From Podocnemis expansa (Eukaryota; Chordata; Testudines; Podocnemididae): DNA of 64,000 nucleotides. The translations under genes were made by a program, and so were the position numbers. The stretch spans positions 446,881 to 510,880 of the forward strand of contig ML682227.1 of NCBI GenBank assembly GCA_007922195.1, written 5' to 3'. Shown one piece after another: positions 54,651 through 64,000 of this stretch. The notes beneath the pieces are model-generated. The model worked only from the letters and a program-made list of their open reading frames with translations, was not told where the DNA came from and made no database searches. How positions within the stretch are numbered: position 1 is the first letter of the stretch; the number at the start of each line of letters is the position of its first letter.

Positions 54651-54739
54651 CCTGAGGGCTACGAGTACCACACAGAGTTCTTTAAAATCACTAACAGATG
54701 GAAAAGCAGGTATAACCAATGGCTAAAAACCAAAACAGT

Positions 54740-57700
54740 GGGTTACTTACCATCCTTCTTTGAGATGAGCTGCTCAGATTCATTCAGTAATAGATGTATC
54801 CATGCTGCAGCATACGATTGGTCAGAAACTTTTTGCCCTAGCCTGTTCGAAGAGGGCTGGAGGCCACCGCCCCCCACGCCACCCCGTGGCTATATATCTG
54901 GCCGCCGCCCGGCCCCTCTTCAGTCCCTAAAAGTTGCCAACTCCAGATGCAGAGACGGTGGGAGGGTTGTGAATGAATCTGAACAGCCCATCTCGAAGAA
55001 GGATGGTTACTGGTAAGTAACCCACAGTTCTTCGAGCGCTGCTCGGATACATTCAGTAATAGGAGACTACTAGCCGTGCTCAAGGACAGTTGGCAGAGTT
55101 AGCCCTGTCCGCCTCCAGCACTGCTTTTCCCAAATAGGGCAGCCAGCCTCAAGCCAGTGAAGTCCCCTGGAGGGACTTGAGGTGTCGGCCTTGGAAGTGA
55201 GGACCAGGTAAAGAGAAACCTGAGCCAGGGGAGCTAAGCCTGTTGCAGAAAGCCTGGCAAGGCAGAAACTTTGTTTAATAAGATCCCTGGCTAAAGTGCA
55301 GGAATTACTGGGAAGAATAACTACAGTAATGCCAGTGTCTTGAGGGCATGTGCTCTGATGGTGGAGGACGCCCGCCGATGAGGAGGCTCTGGAAGAGGAG
55401 CGGAAGAATCCCATCTAGAGCACTGTTCTAATTGAATATTATCACTGGCCTGAGGGTCAGAATCGAGGCTCGATGGCCTGAGCTGGGCAGAAATTTCATC
55501 CCGCCTGAGGGGAAGAAGGATGGCTGGTCCATAGGGTACCCTAACAATGGGTAGTCTACTGGAAGACTCCCACCTGGTGTGCAGGCTCCGGAAGCCACTT
55601 AAGGCAAAATTTACAATGAACATTTATAACAGGCCTCTGGGTGGTATCAGGGGGACCGGCCACCAGAGTTGGACAAGGGTTCATCTGCAAGAGGAGAGCA
55701 AGGGACAGATGGTCCTGGATTATCCGGCCCATCCCCTTGTAGCAACCAAAACCTTTCTGAGTGCTTGAGAATGAAGCTCTGTGTCGTAGGATCCTGAGGT
55801 ATCCGGGTCTGCTGGGTAAAAGCCTGTGGTCCATCAGGAGGCTCAGGCTAGGATATTGGGGGAGCAGAGCTCCTTTTTGCTAGAAACAAAAGATCCCTTT
55901 TTAACTTGGGAAGAGGAAAGCATGGGGTTCAGGCCGGAGGCCCTATCATGAAGAGATACTCCCAAGCGTGTTCACCCTGAGCTGGAGATAGGCTACCAGG
56001 GGTTGAGGCTGGGCAAAGGAGGTAACAACCCCTAATGGTCTTTGATCTGGGTGCAAAAGGCCAGCTCTGAGATATCAGGCATCGAACCACCCCTGGTGGC
56101 CGCCACTGGTCTGAGCTAGCACCCAGGCGGTGTGCCAGAAGTTTACCCTGTCCTGAAGCCCCGGAGGGTGGACCATTTGAGAAAGATAAGAGGTAGGGCC
56201 CAAGACCTGCCGGACAGCCGCTGGAGAGGGGAGAGCCTGAATTGTGGGTCATATTGTGGGTCTCTGGGGTTCAGTAGCTGTGAGACCGAAAGGCAGGAAC
56301 GGAGAATGCCTTCATAAGCAGTAGGAAGGCATGAGGGTCCAGATCCCAGGTAGGGATAAAACCGTTCTGGATCTGTGGGGTCGGGGCACATGGGATCGGG
56401 AGGTGTGGCCCTCAAGGCTAAGTGAACATATGTTCAGCTAAGTCACAACAGGGATACCAGAAGAAGTGTCCCTTACTTCTATGACAGGGAATAATGCTGT
56501 TCCACCCAAAATTTATGGGGGTTACCCTGGTCTCTGCCCTGTGTGCCCACAGGGGAGTGGAGAAGCATTGAGTGTGACAGCAGATGGGGAGGGGGCTTCC
56601 CTCCCTGATGGAGTAAAAACTCCAATGAGAATTCAGGGGTGGCACCTTGAGGAGAGGAACTTTTGGTGTACGATTTACACCCATTACTCCGGGTAACTGG
56701 AGGGAGTGTGTTGGGACCTGGGGTAGTACATGGTCCCTGTCTAAAGGAGACACCAACGATCAACAGACAGAATGAGAGGTTCCAACTTCTGGTGGAGGGC
56801 GGAGTCCCTCCACGCAGGGAGGGGTATGGGCCTGGGACGGGAGAAACTCTTCTGTCCAAGAATGGAACCGAGCTGGAGGGGTTAGAGTGCCGTGACTCAG
56901 CCGTTCAGCCGAGAAGGGTGAATCAGGCCGTCATGAAGCTCCTCTTGGGAGGAGGATGTTCAGGGGCTCCTGAATGGAGGAGGCCCAAGTAATTGACTTC
57001 CCCCTGAGGATCTTGGGTGCTGGTGATAACAGCCTCAGTCTCTGCCGGTAAAAGGGTCTCCCTGTTGAAGGGGAGGTCAAAGATGACCTTTTAGGAGGTC
57101 GGGGGTATCCCTGCCTCCCTAAGCCACACTGTGCAGCAGAGGGTCACGGCCAAGGCCATCGTGTGGGAGGCCATGTCTATTGTGTCCCAAACTGAAAGGA
57201 GAAGGTCTTCGGATGCTCTTCTGCCTTCCTTTAGGAAGGTGTTGTAATCTTCCCCAGCCTCCTGTGGGAGTAGGTGTCTAAATTCATCAACTCCCACACG
57301 TCGATCATGTATCTGCCCACCAGGGCTTGGTTGTTCACCACACACAACTGGAAGGCAGAGGAGGAGTATATTTTCTGCCCTAGGAGGTCTACCTCCCTTG
57401 TGTCCCTCGACTCCAGGAGGGGATCATGGAGAATTTGGCCTGGGCCTAACAGTGCCTCCACCACACCCCAAAACGGTACCAGGTGGTGGATCTGAGAGGG
57501 GAACTCTGTCCCCAGGAACTGATATTTTAGGTCTGCCATATCTGATACTGGGGGAATAGAGCTCGGGCGCCACCATTGTGACAATGCAAGGTCCCACACG
57601 CTAGGGTGGAGTGGGACTATGACAGGGTCATTGGATGAGATCACCGGCCCGAATAGTGTGTTGACGGACCCTTAGGGGGATTGAATTTCCATCCCCATTT

Positions 57701-58861
57701 GGGCAGCAACACAGTGCAGAAGACCAAGATGCACCGTGAGGTCTCCTGTGTAAGAAGGTGGCATGGGGTTAAAGTTCTGGCCGGTGCTGGAGGCGCCGGT
57801 GCCACTGGGAGCTCTGCAGCACCGCAAGGTCTTGACACGGTATCCTGCGGGGACACTCATGGGGCCGGTACCGAAACAGTGCCGATACTGAGAACCTAGA
57901 GACCCTCTTGAGGCACCCTTCTCTGGACTTGAGGGAAGAGAGATTCCTCGGGACTGTGATGACGGTGCCGGCAACGGCAAAGTGATATGGTGCCAGGGAG
58001 AAGGCTCAATGGTACCAGAGCTCTGGTGCATGGGGGGTTCCAGTGTCGTGGAACTCAGGACCAAGACCAGAGAGGGTGTTAGGTCCCCTTTGCGGGACCA
58101 GTCCCTGGAGGCAAACACAGGCTTACCCCTCCTTTTGGAGGGTACCAGAGAAGGCGGTGTAGGCAATAAGAGGAGCGCCTTCTCTGCCTTGAATGCCTCC
58201 AATGTAGCAGGGAGCGGCACCGACTCCTCATGGTCCCCTGGTGACCCCCAAGAGGGGGACCGGGACCAGTGCTGGTGGCATGGTACGAGGACCGGTGCCG
58301 AGCTGGCCTTTCTGTGGCCCTTGGTGAGCGGTGCAGCGAGGGCTCCAGTGCCGAAGAGACATGTGGTGCTGCAGGAGACCCTGAAGCCTCGGGGGTGGGC
58401 TGCCATGCTGGCCGTGAGGCCAATGCTTGTTGCCTTTGCTCCCTGTCTCTTATTGTCCTGGGTTTAAAGGACAGACCCTTTAACCCTGGCATGGTAGGAA
58501 GCAGAGGGGAGCAGTGTTGCTGCTCCGACAGACGCTCGGAAGAGGAAGCACTCTTCCGTGGAATGACTTCCACAAAGATGTGTTCCCAGTTGAGCTTCTG
58601 GCTCAAAAACGAAGAAGACAGGCTGCTTGCGCAATTGCAAGGAGCTGGCTGTTCCATGAACCATCACTGACGCGGACAAAATGGAACTGACGAGGGGCCA
58701 GGCGGTGGCCACATATATAGCCAAGGAGTGGTGTGTGTGGGGGGGGGGTGGCTGCGAGTCCTCGCCTGACAGGCTAAGGCAAAAATTTTCTGCCCACTCA
58801 TTTGCTGCAGCATGGACACACCTATTACTGAGTGTATCTGAGCAATTCTCGAAGAAGAATG
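54740..58861 (-). mobile_element. DIRS-like element C, minus strand, Gag-like traces only
   Basis: Terminal repeats of DIRS type lie at both ends: 'cattcagtaatagatg' and 'ctcgaagaaggatggttact' motifs at 54790-55010, and 'cctattactgagtgtatctg' and 'ctcgaagaag' at 58820-58860. The sequence is related to but different from A and B. On the minus strand, Gag-like pieces are found, but I see no YLDD, RNase H or recombinase motif. It looks like an internally deleted, non-autonomous DIRS derivative. Confidence 0.6.
57091..58657 (-). pseudogene. DIRS C Gag-like ORF remnants
   Basis: From 58657 downward, successive minus-strand frames (58657-58079, 58406-57672, 57644-57231 and 57345-57091) are rich in Ser, Pro and Arg. 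At about 57430-57330 they include 'LLGQKIYSSSAFQLCVVNNQAL', the counterpart of the Gag landmark in DIRS A at 40830-40890. This identifies the region as Gag. The frame changes show it is inactive. Further minus-strand frames at 56859-56418 are unassigned. Confidence 0.55.
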
Positions 58862-59700
58862 AAATGAACTGCAATGTTGGAAGCCGTGTAGTTCCCTGGG
58901 CGAGTGAGGAAGAAGCAAAAACACTGAGTTTTTCACTTGGTTCAGCAGTGTCACCTCTCGTTCCCCAGTTTCTTCACGCGTAAAAGGACCTACTCCACAG
59001 TGATATTATAAAACTTAGTTAATAGTTAAGATGTTTGGTCTTGGGCAATTGAATTGCAAAGTATTGTTAAGTATTAAATGTTTTTGTTGCTGGGATCTCT
59101 CCTCTCTCTCTCCCTCAACTATGTCTTGCTGCCTCACAGTTCCTGTGTGATCATTGATCACCAGCCATTTCCAAACATGACTTTCATCTTGTATATTGTT
59201 GTTTTCTTTCTGGGGTGGATCCTTTTTACTTTTCAGGGATTTGTTTGCATTATTTAGCCATTAAGGGGGTATTTGTATTTCATCAGGAAAGGCTGCTGTT
59301 GACTGATCCCATCACACATGCTCTTCATTCACACTCCCTGTTCACACATCTAAACGAAATTACACAGCATATACCTAAAACAAGTTTCAAGAATAGAAAA
59401 TGGAGCTCCACATTCACAGTATGGATCTTTGTTGGACATTGGTTAAACTGAGTTAGTTATTTTAGTTACGCTATTAAAGAACAAATACAGTGTTTCCTAT
59501 CAGCTGCTTTAAAAGGTACGGTCTATTCATTTTGTCTGTGTCTCTACATTGTGGCTACAGACTAGCAGGATGAATACAGTTAGGGAAAGGAATTCCTTGA
59601 GTGAAGTATAATGGTATTAACTTATGCAGTATTGCTAATGATGATATGGTTCCTGCCACCACATGCAGGTATGCAGGTGTGGAGCATGGCTCAGGAAGCT
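58862..59700. other. Unassigned stretch within the composite insertion
   Basis: No gene, repeat end or RNA is recognised. It was carried into DIRS B with the rest of the insertion or arrived later. Confidence 0.4.
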
Positions 59701-59704
59701 AGTT

Positions 59705-59945
59705 TGGTTCAGTAAAACAAACAAGAAGTTCTGTGGCACTTAAAGACTAACAAATTTATTTATTGCATGAGCAAAAGCTTGTGGGAGAAAATCTCACTGG
59801 TCAGACACTTTGAAGACGAGGAAAATTACAGAATTCTACAATTTCCCTCATCTTCACAGCAGCTGATGAATTGGGAGAATCTCATGCAGTAAATACATTT
59901 ATTAGTCTTCAAGTGCTACAGAACTCCTTGTTTGTTTTTACAAAG
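59705..59945. repeat. Rep-T interspersed repeat, copy 9
   Basis: A head in reverse sense ('agtaaaacaaacaagaagtt', 'gactaacaaatttattt', 'gtgggagaaaatctcac') followed by the forward tail ('ttattagtcttcaagtgcta', 'gaactccttgtttgttttt'). It has the same two-part layout as at 29745. Confidence 0.6.
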
Positions 59946-60215
59946 ATATGCTGACTGAGGTGCCTCAGAGGAGACAAAGAAATCACCTCTGCCAGAAGGG
60001 GAGGGTAAGGAGTGAAAACAAAGAAATTCTTCCAAGTGTGTCTCTTTGTTTTCACATGTGGCTACAGGAAACATATCATCATGTAGAATAGGTTATGAGC
60101 TCTATGAAGAAACTTTGTATGGTGTAATTGGCATGAAAGCATACAATCCCAGTGTGTAAATGAACAGAAAAATGATATAGATTGTAACCCTGGGTGCACA
60201 GATGTACATCCTATG
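59940..60215. repeat. Dispersed repeat, copy 2
   Basis: It matches 560-1010 with shared phrases around 'gaaacatatcatcat', 'acaatc.cagtg' and 'gtgcacagatgt'. The family is unnamed and non-coding. Confidence 0.5.
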
Positions 60216-61060
60216 ACATAAAGCTTGGGCATATGGGTGTGGCTAGGGATGAGGGGGTGTGGCTGAAGTTAGGTGGGGATGGAGATAGGGGCATGGCCAA
60301 GGCCAGAAGGCAGAGCTCGGACCTCATGGGGGCCTGGGCCGCAGCTAACCTGCATATGTAGCAACGCCCCTGCCTCTCAAATATTTGTTGTGATTGCAGA
60401 ACAAAAAAGAGGAAGACTGGTGACAACACAGTGCATCTTCAAATGGATAGTGAACTGTGTTAAGAACTGCTACAGAAGGTTGGGTACACCGCTCCCAGGG
60501 AGATGTGGGGTGCATTCAATAAGGGCCCAGGCTTCTTCAATGGCCTTCCTGGCACAAGTCCTGATCCAGGAGATCTGCAGAGCAGCAACGTGGTCATCAG
60601 TGCATACCTTCACGACGCACTATGCTATCATCCAACAGGTGAAAGAGGATGCTGCATTGGGCAGAACTGTATTTAATGTGGGTAAGCTGTAACTCTGCCC
60701 ACCATCCTGGTATGGCTAGCAGTCACTTATAACTGAATGATGTGAGCAGCGCTTGAAGAAGAATGGTGGGTTACTGATATAACCATCCTTCTTCGAAATG
60801 GGCTGTTTACATATATTCAGATTCCCTCCTTCCGTCCCCACTACTCAAGAGTTGCCAAAAGAAGGGACTGGGAGGGTCAGGGTTAGGGTCATGTACATAG
60901 CCATGGTTGCATCATGGAGGGGGCATTGGCCACTGACTCTGAGATGACAGGCTAGGGCTAAAGACTGTCCGGATTACCGTGCCCTGCGGCACGTAGACAC
61001 CTGTAACTGAATGTATGTGAGCAGCCCATCTCGAAGAAGAATTGTTACATTGGTAACCCA

Positions 61061-62156
61061 CCATTTGCTTGTTCTCTCTCTCTCTTATGCACTTTCTCTC
61101 TCTCTCTCTCTCATTGGTCCCATGATTGTTTCATTACATGCATCCTCTGCAGGCAAAAAGAGTGTTTGTGTGCATGCGGGTGGTATTGCAGGTACTTTGG
61201 TTTGAACCTTGTGTTCCATTTTCTCCCATGTTTTTCTGCTTTTGCACCCTCTCCTGTGTTCTGTATTTGATTCCTCAGTGTTTCCTTGTTGGCACGTTCC
61301 CCAGCAGCTCCTTTAGAGGCACGAGATTTGGTACTTTTGTCATTTTGGGGTGGGGGGGTGTTGTTCCTCTTCTTTCTCTGCTGCTTTCACTTCTGCATAG
61401 TCCCTTCAACTGGGTGAGGAGGATTTTGCATGATGTGTGATCTGCTTTGCTTTGGTGTGCCTGTATTTCCCCCTTCACTTCCCTGCTATTACTTACTCCC
61501 TGGACTAAAGTATTCTTGTGCTCTGCGTGTGTAGATTGGCGTTCCTTCCCTTTCATTTTCCTTTCTGCTAAATATGTGCCAGTGTCAGCTGCAGTGTGTG
61601 TTTTGTCTGTTTATTGTCTCCTCCACCACATTCCCAAGGTTATATGTGTACCTATGCTATGTGTGACTGTTGAATGTGTTGTGCTGTGTTTGCTGTGGTG
61701 AGTGGGCTGTGTGAATGTACATATATCTGATGTGTGTGTGTGTGTGTAGGGGGGAATGTCTGCACATTTGATGAGAATATGCACGTGTTTGATGTGGCAT
61801 GTGGGTGAATGTGTGTGTGTTTGATGTGGTAAGTGTGGTATATGAGTGGGTGTATGTCTGATGTGGTGTGTTTATTTTTTATTTCCACTCACTTCCCACA
61901 GTCCCGCCTCCTGTGCAGCTGGCAACAAAATTCCCCCTTTCCCCTGGGAAAGGAGGCAGGTGCTGCTCCTGCTGCAACGAATCCTGGAACCTTCTGTGAC
62001 CTCCTTAGAGAGATGACAGGAGGGTGGGGAAGGTAGCAACAGCAAATGTAAAAGAAACCTCTTGGGGGCTGGCTGATCCCCAGAAATTCTGTTGCATATC
62101 CAAACAACAACTACAGAAATAAGCAGAGAGGCGTCAGAGAGTAAATTTCTGCCAGG
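61061..62156. other. Microsatellite-bearing gene-free stretch
   Basis: It contains a (TC)n tract at 61073-61112 and (TG)n tracts near 61728-61750 and 61810, with 'tgatgtg' repeats between. Frames are low-complexity. No gene is recognised. Confidence 0.55.
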
Positions 62157-62605
62157 GCCATATCTAGGGTGGGGTGAGTGGAGTAAAGCCCCAGGTGCTG
62201 AATTTCAGAGGGCGCTGTGCCCCACCACACAGTCGGCAGCTGCAGCCCCTACCTGGCCCCAGAGGGACATTCCTCACCGGGTACCAGGCTCTGGCTGTGG
62301 GAGTTTAAAATTTCCCACCCTGCTCCCAGGCATGCTCAGATACATGTTCGGGAGGGAAGGGGGCCAGGGACAAGCCTGTCCAGCCACAGCCAGTGGAGCT
62401 CCAGGGGACCACGCTGGTGCTGTGGACAGGTAAGGGAGCCCCATCCGCCGCCAGCTGGGGACAGATCCGAATCCCCACTGCTGCCTGCAAGACACAGGGA
62501 TATGGACCTGTCCCCAGTTGCCCCAGGCCGGATCAAGGCCAGATCAGGGGAGGGCACATCTGGGACTGCTTGCCCCAGGCACCAAAACTTCTAGTTCTGG
62601 CCCTG
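62157..62605. mobile_element. hAT-like MITE
   Basis: The left end 'cagggccatatctagg' and the right end 'tagttctggccctg' are inverted repeats. The interior is GC-rich. The 8-bp flanks do not match well. A truncated relative starts at about 46526. Confidence 0.6.
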
Positions 62606-63544
62606 ATCACTTCTTCATGATGGCCCTGGAAAATGGGTTTGTGACTGGAAGTGGGTTGAGGACTTGCGTAGTTATGGGAGATTACACACCCTTTGCTCTG
62701 GGTCACTGACATGAGAGAGAACACTTTCTGATTCTCCTTCCCAGCTGCCTTGGAAAATTCTCCAGCCCAACTGTTCATAATGCCTCTTGCCCTCTTAATG
62801 TTTCCTCTGTGGTCTTTTGGCCACATGCACCTTCCTAGCCTTACTGACAGCAGGAGATGTTTGAAGGAACAAATCAAGAAACATTTTCAGTAGCAGGGAA
62901 AAGGACTGCAGGGGGAGAACATGGCCAGAGATTTGTAGGATGCTCTGGCAGCTGGGAAACAGGTTACATGGGGAGAGTATGTGTTGGGAGGACGGTAGGG
63001 AGAATGGGGATGAGGCAAGAGCTCTTGCACACTGAATGTGGGAAACACGACCATGCTAGTGAAGAACAGATCATGTGTGCTTACCAGTTATGTTACAGAA
63101 AGTTACACCTGTCAGGTCACAGGGTCAGTCTTCACTCTTGTCTGATGGAGCCAAGCACAGGTCTGAGGCAGTCTAGTGGTGCACTAGCAGAGGAGAGGCA
63201 GACTGAATAGAAGAGTTGTATGGACAGCAGAGAAAGATGGTATCATGAGGATTCCATGTCGAGAGAAGTAGGCAGCATTTCTCAACAAGCAGTATTTCAG
63301 CTGTATGGAGATTGCCTGTTCAGAACTGGGCAAGCTTTCCAGCCTCAGAGCTTTTAAGTTGAGAGTGATTGTCCAGATGATTGTGGAGGGTTTATGGCAG
63401 AAAGGAAAGGCGATCAAGCTAGTAACTGTTGACTACAATAGCCTGAACCCCTTTGGCTTCTCAATTGTAGTAAAATACCCATCTACAGACTAGCAGTGCA
63501 TGTACCTTGAATGGTCATGGTGTACAACAGAGGAAATTAATAGG
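62606..63544. other. Gene-free stretch
   Basis: Unassigned. Frames of up to 117 codons (62857-63210) show no family resemblance. Confidence 0.45.
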
Positions 63545-63780
63545 CACTAGGTTTAAAGTGAACAAAAGGAAGGATTTCTTCACACAATGCACAGTCAACC
63601 TGTGGAACTCCTTGCCAGGGGATGTTGTGAAGAACAAAACTATAAAAGTTCATGGAGCGTAAGACCATCAATGGCTATTAGCTGGATGGGCAGGGATGCT
63701 CTGAGTGCCTCCAGCTTCTCTTTGCCAGAAGCTGGAAGTGGAAGACATAGCTGTCCATCCCATGCTCCCCCCCCCCAACA
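63545..63780 (+). mobile_element. CR1/L2-like LINE 3' fragment
   Basis: 'aaggatttcttcacacaatg', 'cacagtcaacctgtggaact', 'ccttgccaggggatgttgtg' and 'caatggctattagctggatg' are phrases typical of a CR1/L2-type LINE 3' region common in turtles. It is 5'-truncated and ends in a poly-C run. Non-functional. Confidence 0.7.
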
Positions 63781-63839
63781 TGGAACAATGGTTTGTGACT
63801 TATCCTTGGAGGATGTAGTTGTAGGGCATAGTTGCATGT

Positions 63840-63920
63840 GATGAAGAGGGTTGCAGTCCACAAAAGCTTATGCCCAAAAAAATCTGCTAGTGTTTAAGGT
63901 GCCATGGGACTTTTGTAGTT
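63840..63920 (+). repeat. Rep-T related interspersed repeat, copy 10
   Basis: 'ccacaaaagcttatgcccaa', 'atctgctagtgtttaaggtg' and 'ccatgggacttttgtagttt', the same subtype as 19683 and 38274. It follows the LINE fragment. Confidence 0.6.
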
Positions 63921-64000
63921 TCATAGTGGCACCACGAGCTGAATGAGTGGGAGATTTATACTTGATACATGCTCTGACATTCCCCTTCCAAAATCTGGTC

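Larger units (their letters stand above)
53438..60372. mobile_element. 6.9 kb composite insertion in DIRS B
   Basis: The recombinase reading stops at 53437 and resumes at 60381, with the 8-bp duplication 'cctctcaa' at 53430-53437 and 60373-60380. The right end 'gcaacgcccctg' looks like a hAT terminus. The left end 'aagcatcgctgagg' matches it only weakly. Inside are a GC-rich tandem block (53690-54650), DIRS relative C (54740-58861), unassigned DNA, Rep-T copies and the dispersed repeat at 59940-60215. It may have grown by later insertions. Confidence 0.65.
52256..60690 (+). pseudogene. DIRS B tyrosine recombinase in three pieces
   Basis: Piece 1 (52256-52688): the N-domain 'SASSLRVHLAAISALHD' and then 'ITSARRVSDLRALS', which carries the catalytic Arg. 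Piece 2 (53298-53437): a conserved middle stretch that begins after the nested MITEs. Piece 3 (60381-60690): 'FKWIVNCVKNCYRR', a His-Ser-Ile-Arg motif (HxxR box), and 'VHTFTTHYAII' with the final His and the Tyr candidate nucleophile. The order and the matching target duplications show that the gene was once continuous. It cannot be expressed as one protein now. Confidence 0.7.
46774..61060 (+). mobile_element. DIRS element B, broken by three nested insertions
   Basis: It belongs to the same family as DIRS A. The left terminal repeat (46774-46925) and the right terminal region (about 60690-61060) frame Gag-like, RT and recombinase pieces in the same orientation. Insertions at 49762-51545, 52689-53289 and 53438-60372 split it; without them it is about 5 kb. 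The first bases of the left end appear lost. Compared with A it lacks the RNase H domain. It is inactive. Confidence 0.8.

Noticed and set aside
53585..54719. Gly/Pro-rich ORFs on both strands
   Set aside because: They are by-products of a GC-rich tandem repeat block.
61063..61113. Possible CRISPR-like or regularly spaced repeats near the TC and TG tracts
   Set aside because: They are simple microsatellites with no spacers, in a vertebrate genome.
62857..63210. 117-codon plus-strand ORF
   Set aside because: No family resemblance, and its composition is like the surrounding unassigned DNA.

Overview
The window looks like intergenic or intronic DNA from a reptile, most likely a turtle (Testudines). 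The evidence is a tRNA-derived SINE with a CR1-type 3' tail, an ancient MIR-type CORE-SINE, a CR1/L2-like 3' fragment, Penelope, Ty3/gypsy and DIRS retroelements, and many copies of a short repeat carrying phrases such as 'actaacacagctgcccctctgg', which I associate with turtle genomes. The species is an inference. I see no intact host protein-coding gene, rRNA or host tRNA. Almost every convincing coding trace belongs to a mobile element. The exception is a broken copy of a neuronal bHLH gene of the NHLH1/NHLH2 type near 18.6-18.9 kb.

Layout. 1-7.4 kb: AT-rich DNA with small repeats and two abutting MITEs. 7.39-13.30 kb: a MITE split by a 4.67 kb endogenous retrovirus (ERV). The ERV has 415-bp LTRs with no difference seen by eye, a 4-bp target duplication and a proline-tRNA primer site. 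It keeps a Gag-like ORF and an Env transmembrane remnant but has no pol. 13.3-19.8 kb: mostly unassigned DNA, a 1.05 kb LTR-like repeat and the NHLH pseudogene. 19.83-22.76 kb: a hAT-like element with an 8-bp target duplication, holding a second copy of the LTR-like repeat. 24.56-24.96 kb: a 400-N gap. 25.0-25.6 kb: a Penelope reverse transcriptase fragment on the minus strand. 26.5-27.0 and 35.5-35.8 kb: palindromic MITEs flanked by TAA. 28.8-29.6 kb: an old minus-strand LTR. 29.88-35.03 kb: a MITE split by a Ty3/gypsy provirus with a 5-bp target duplication, itself inside a short repeat.

39.0-45.9 kb: DIRS element A (Gag-like, RT, RNase H, tyrosine recombinase), interrupted once. 46.8-61.06 kb: DIRS element B of the same family, broken by three successive insertions. 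The first, 49.76-51.55 kb, is a hAT-like element carrying a solo LTR. The second, 52.69-53.29 kb, is a MITE carrying another MITE. The third, 53.44-60.37 kb, is a 6.9 kb insertion that itself carries a third, minus-strand DIRS relative (C) with Gag-like traces only. 61-64 kb: microsatellites, a MITE and a LINE 3' fragment.

The main story is nesting. Target duplications let many insertions be ordered in time, and the youngest clear event is the ERV. Its most unusual property is a possible splicing architecture: donor-like GGTGAG motifs repeat in its leader, and acceptor-like pyrimidine-CAG motifs repeat in a T-rich array before the Env remnant, in an element that has lost pol. All calls are from reading the sequence by eye; no database search was run.
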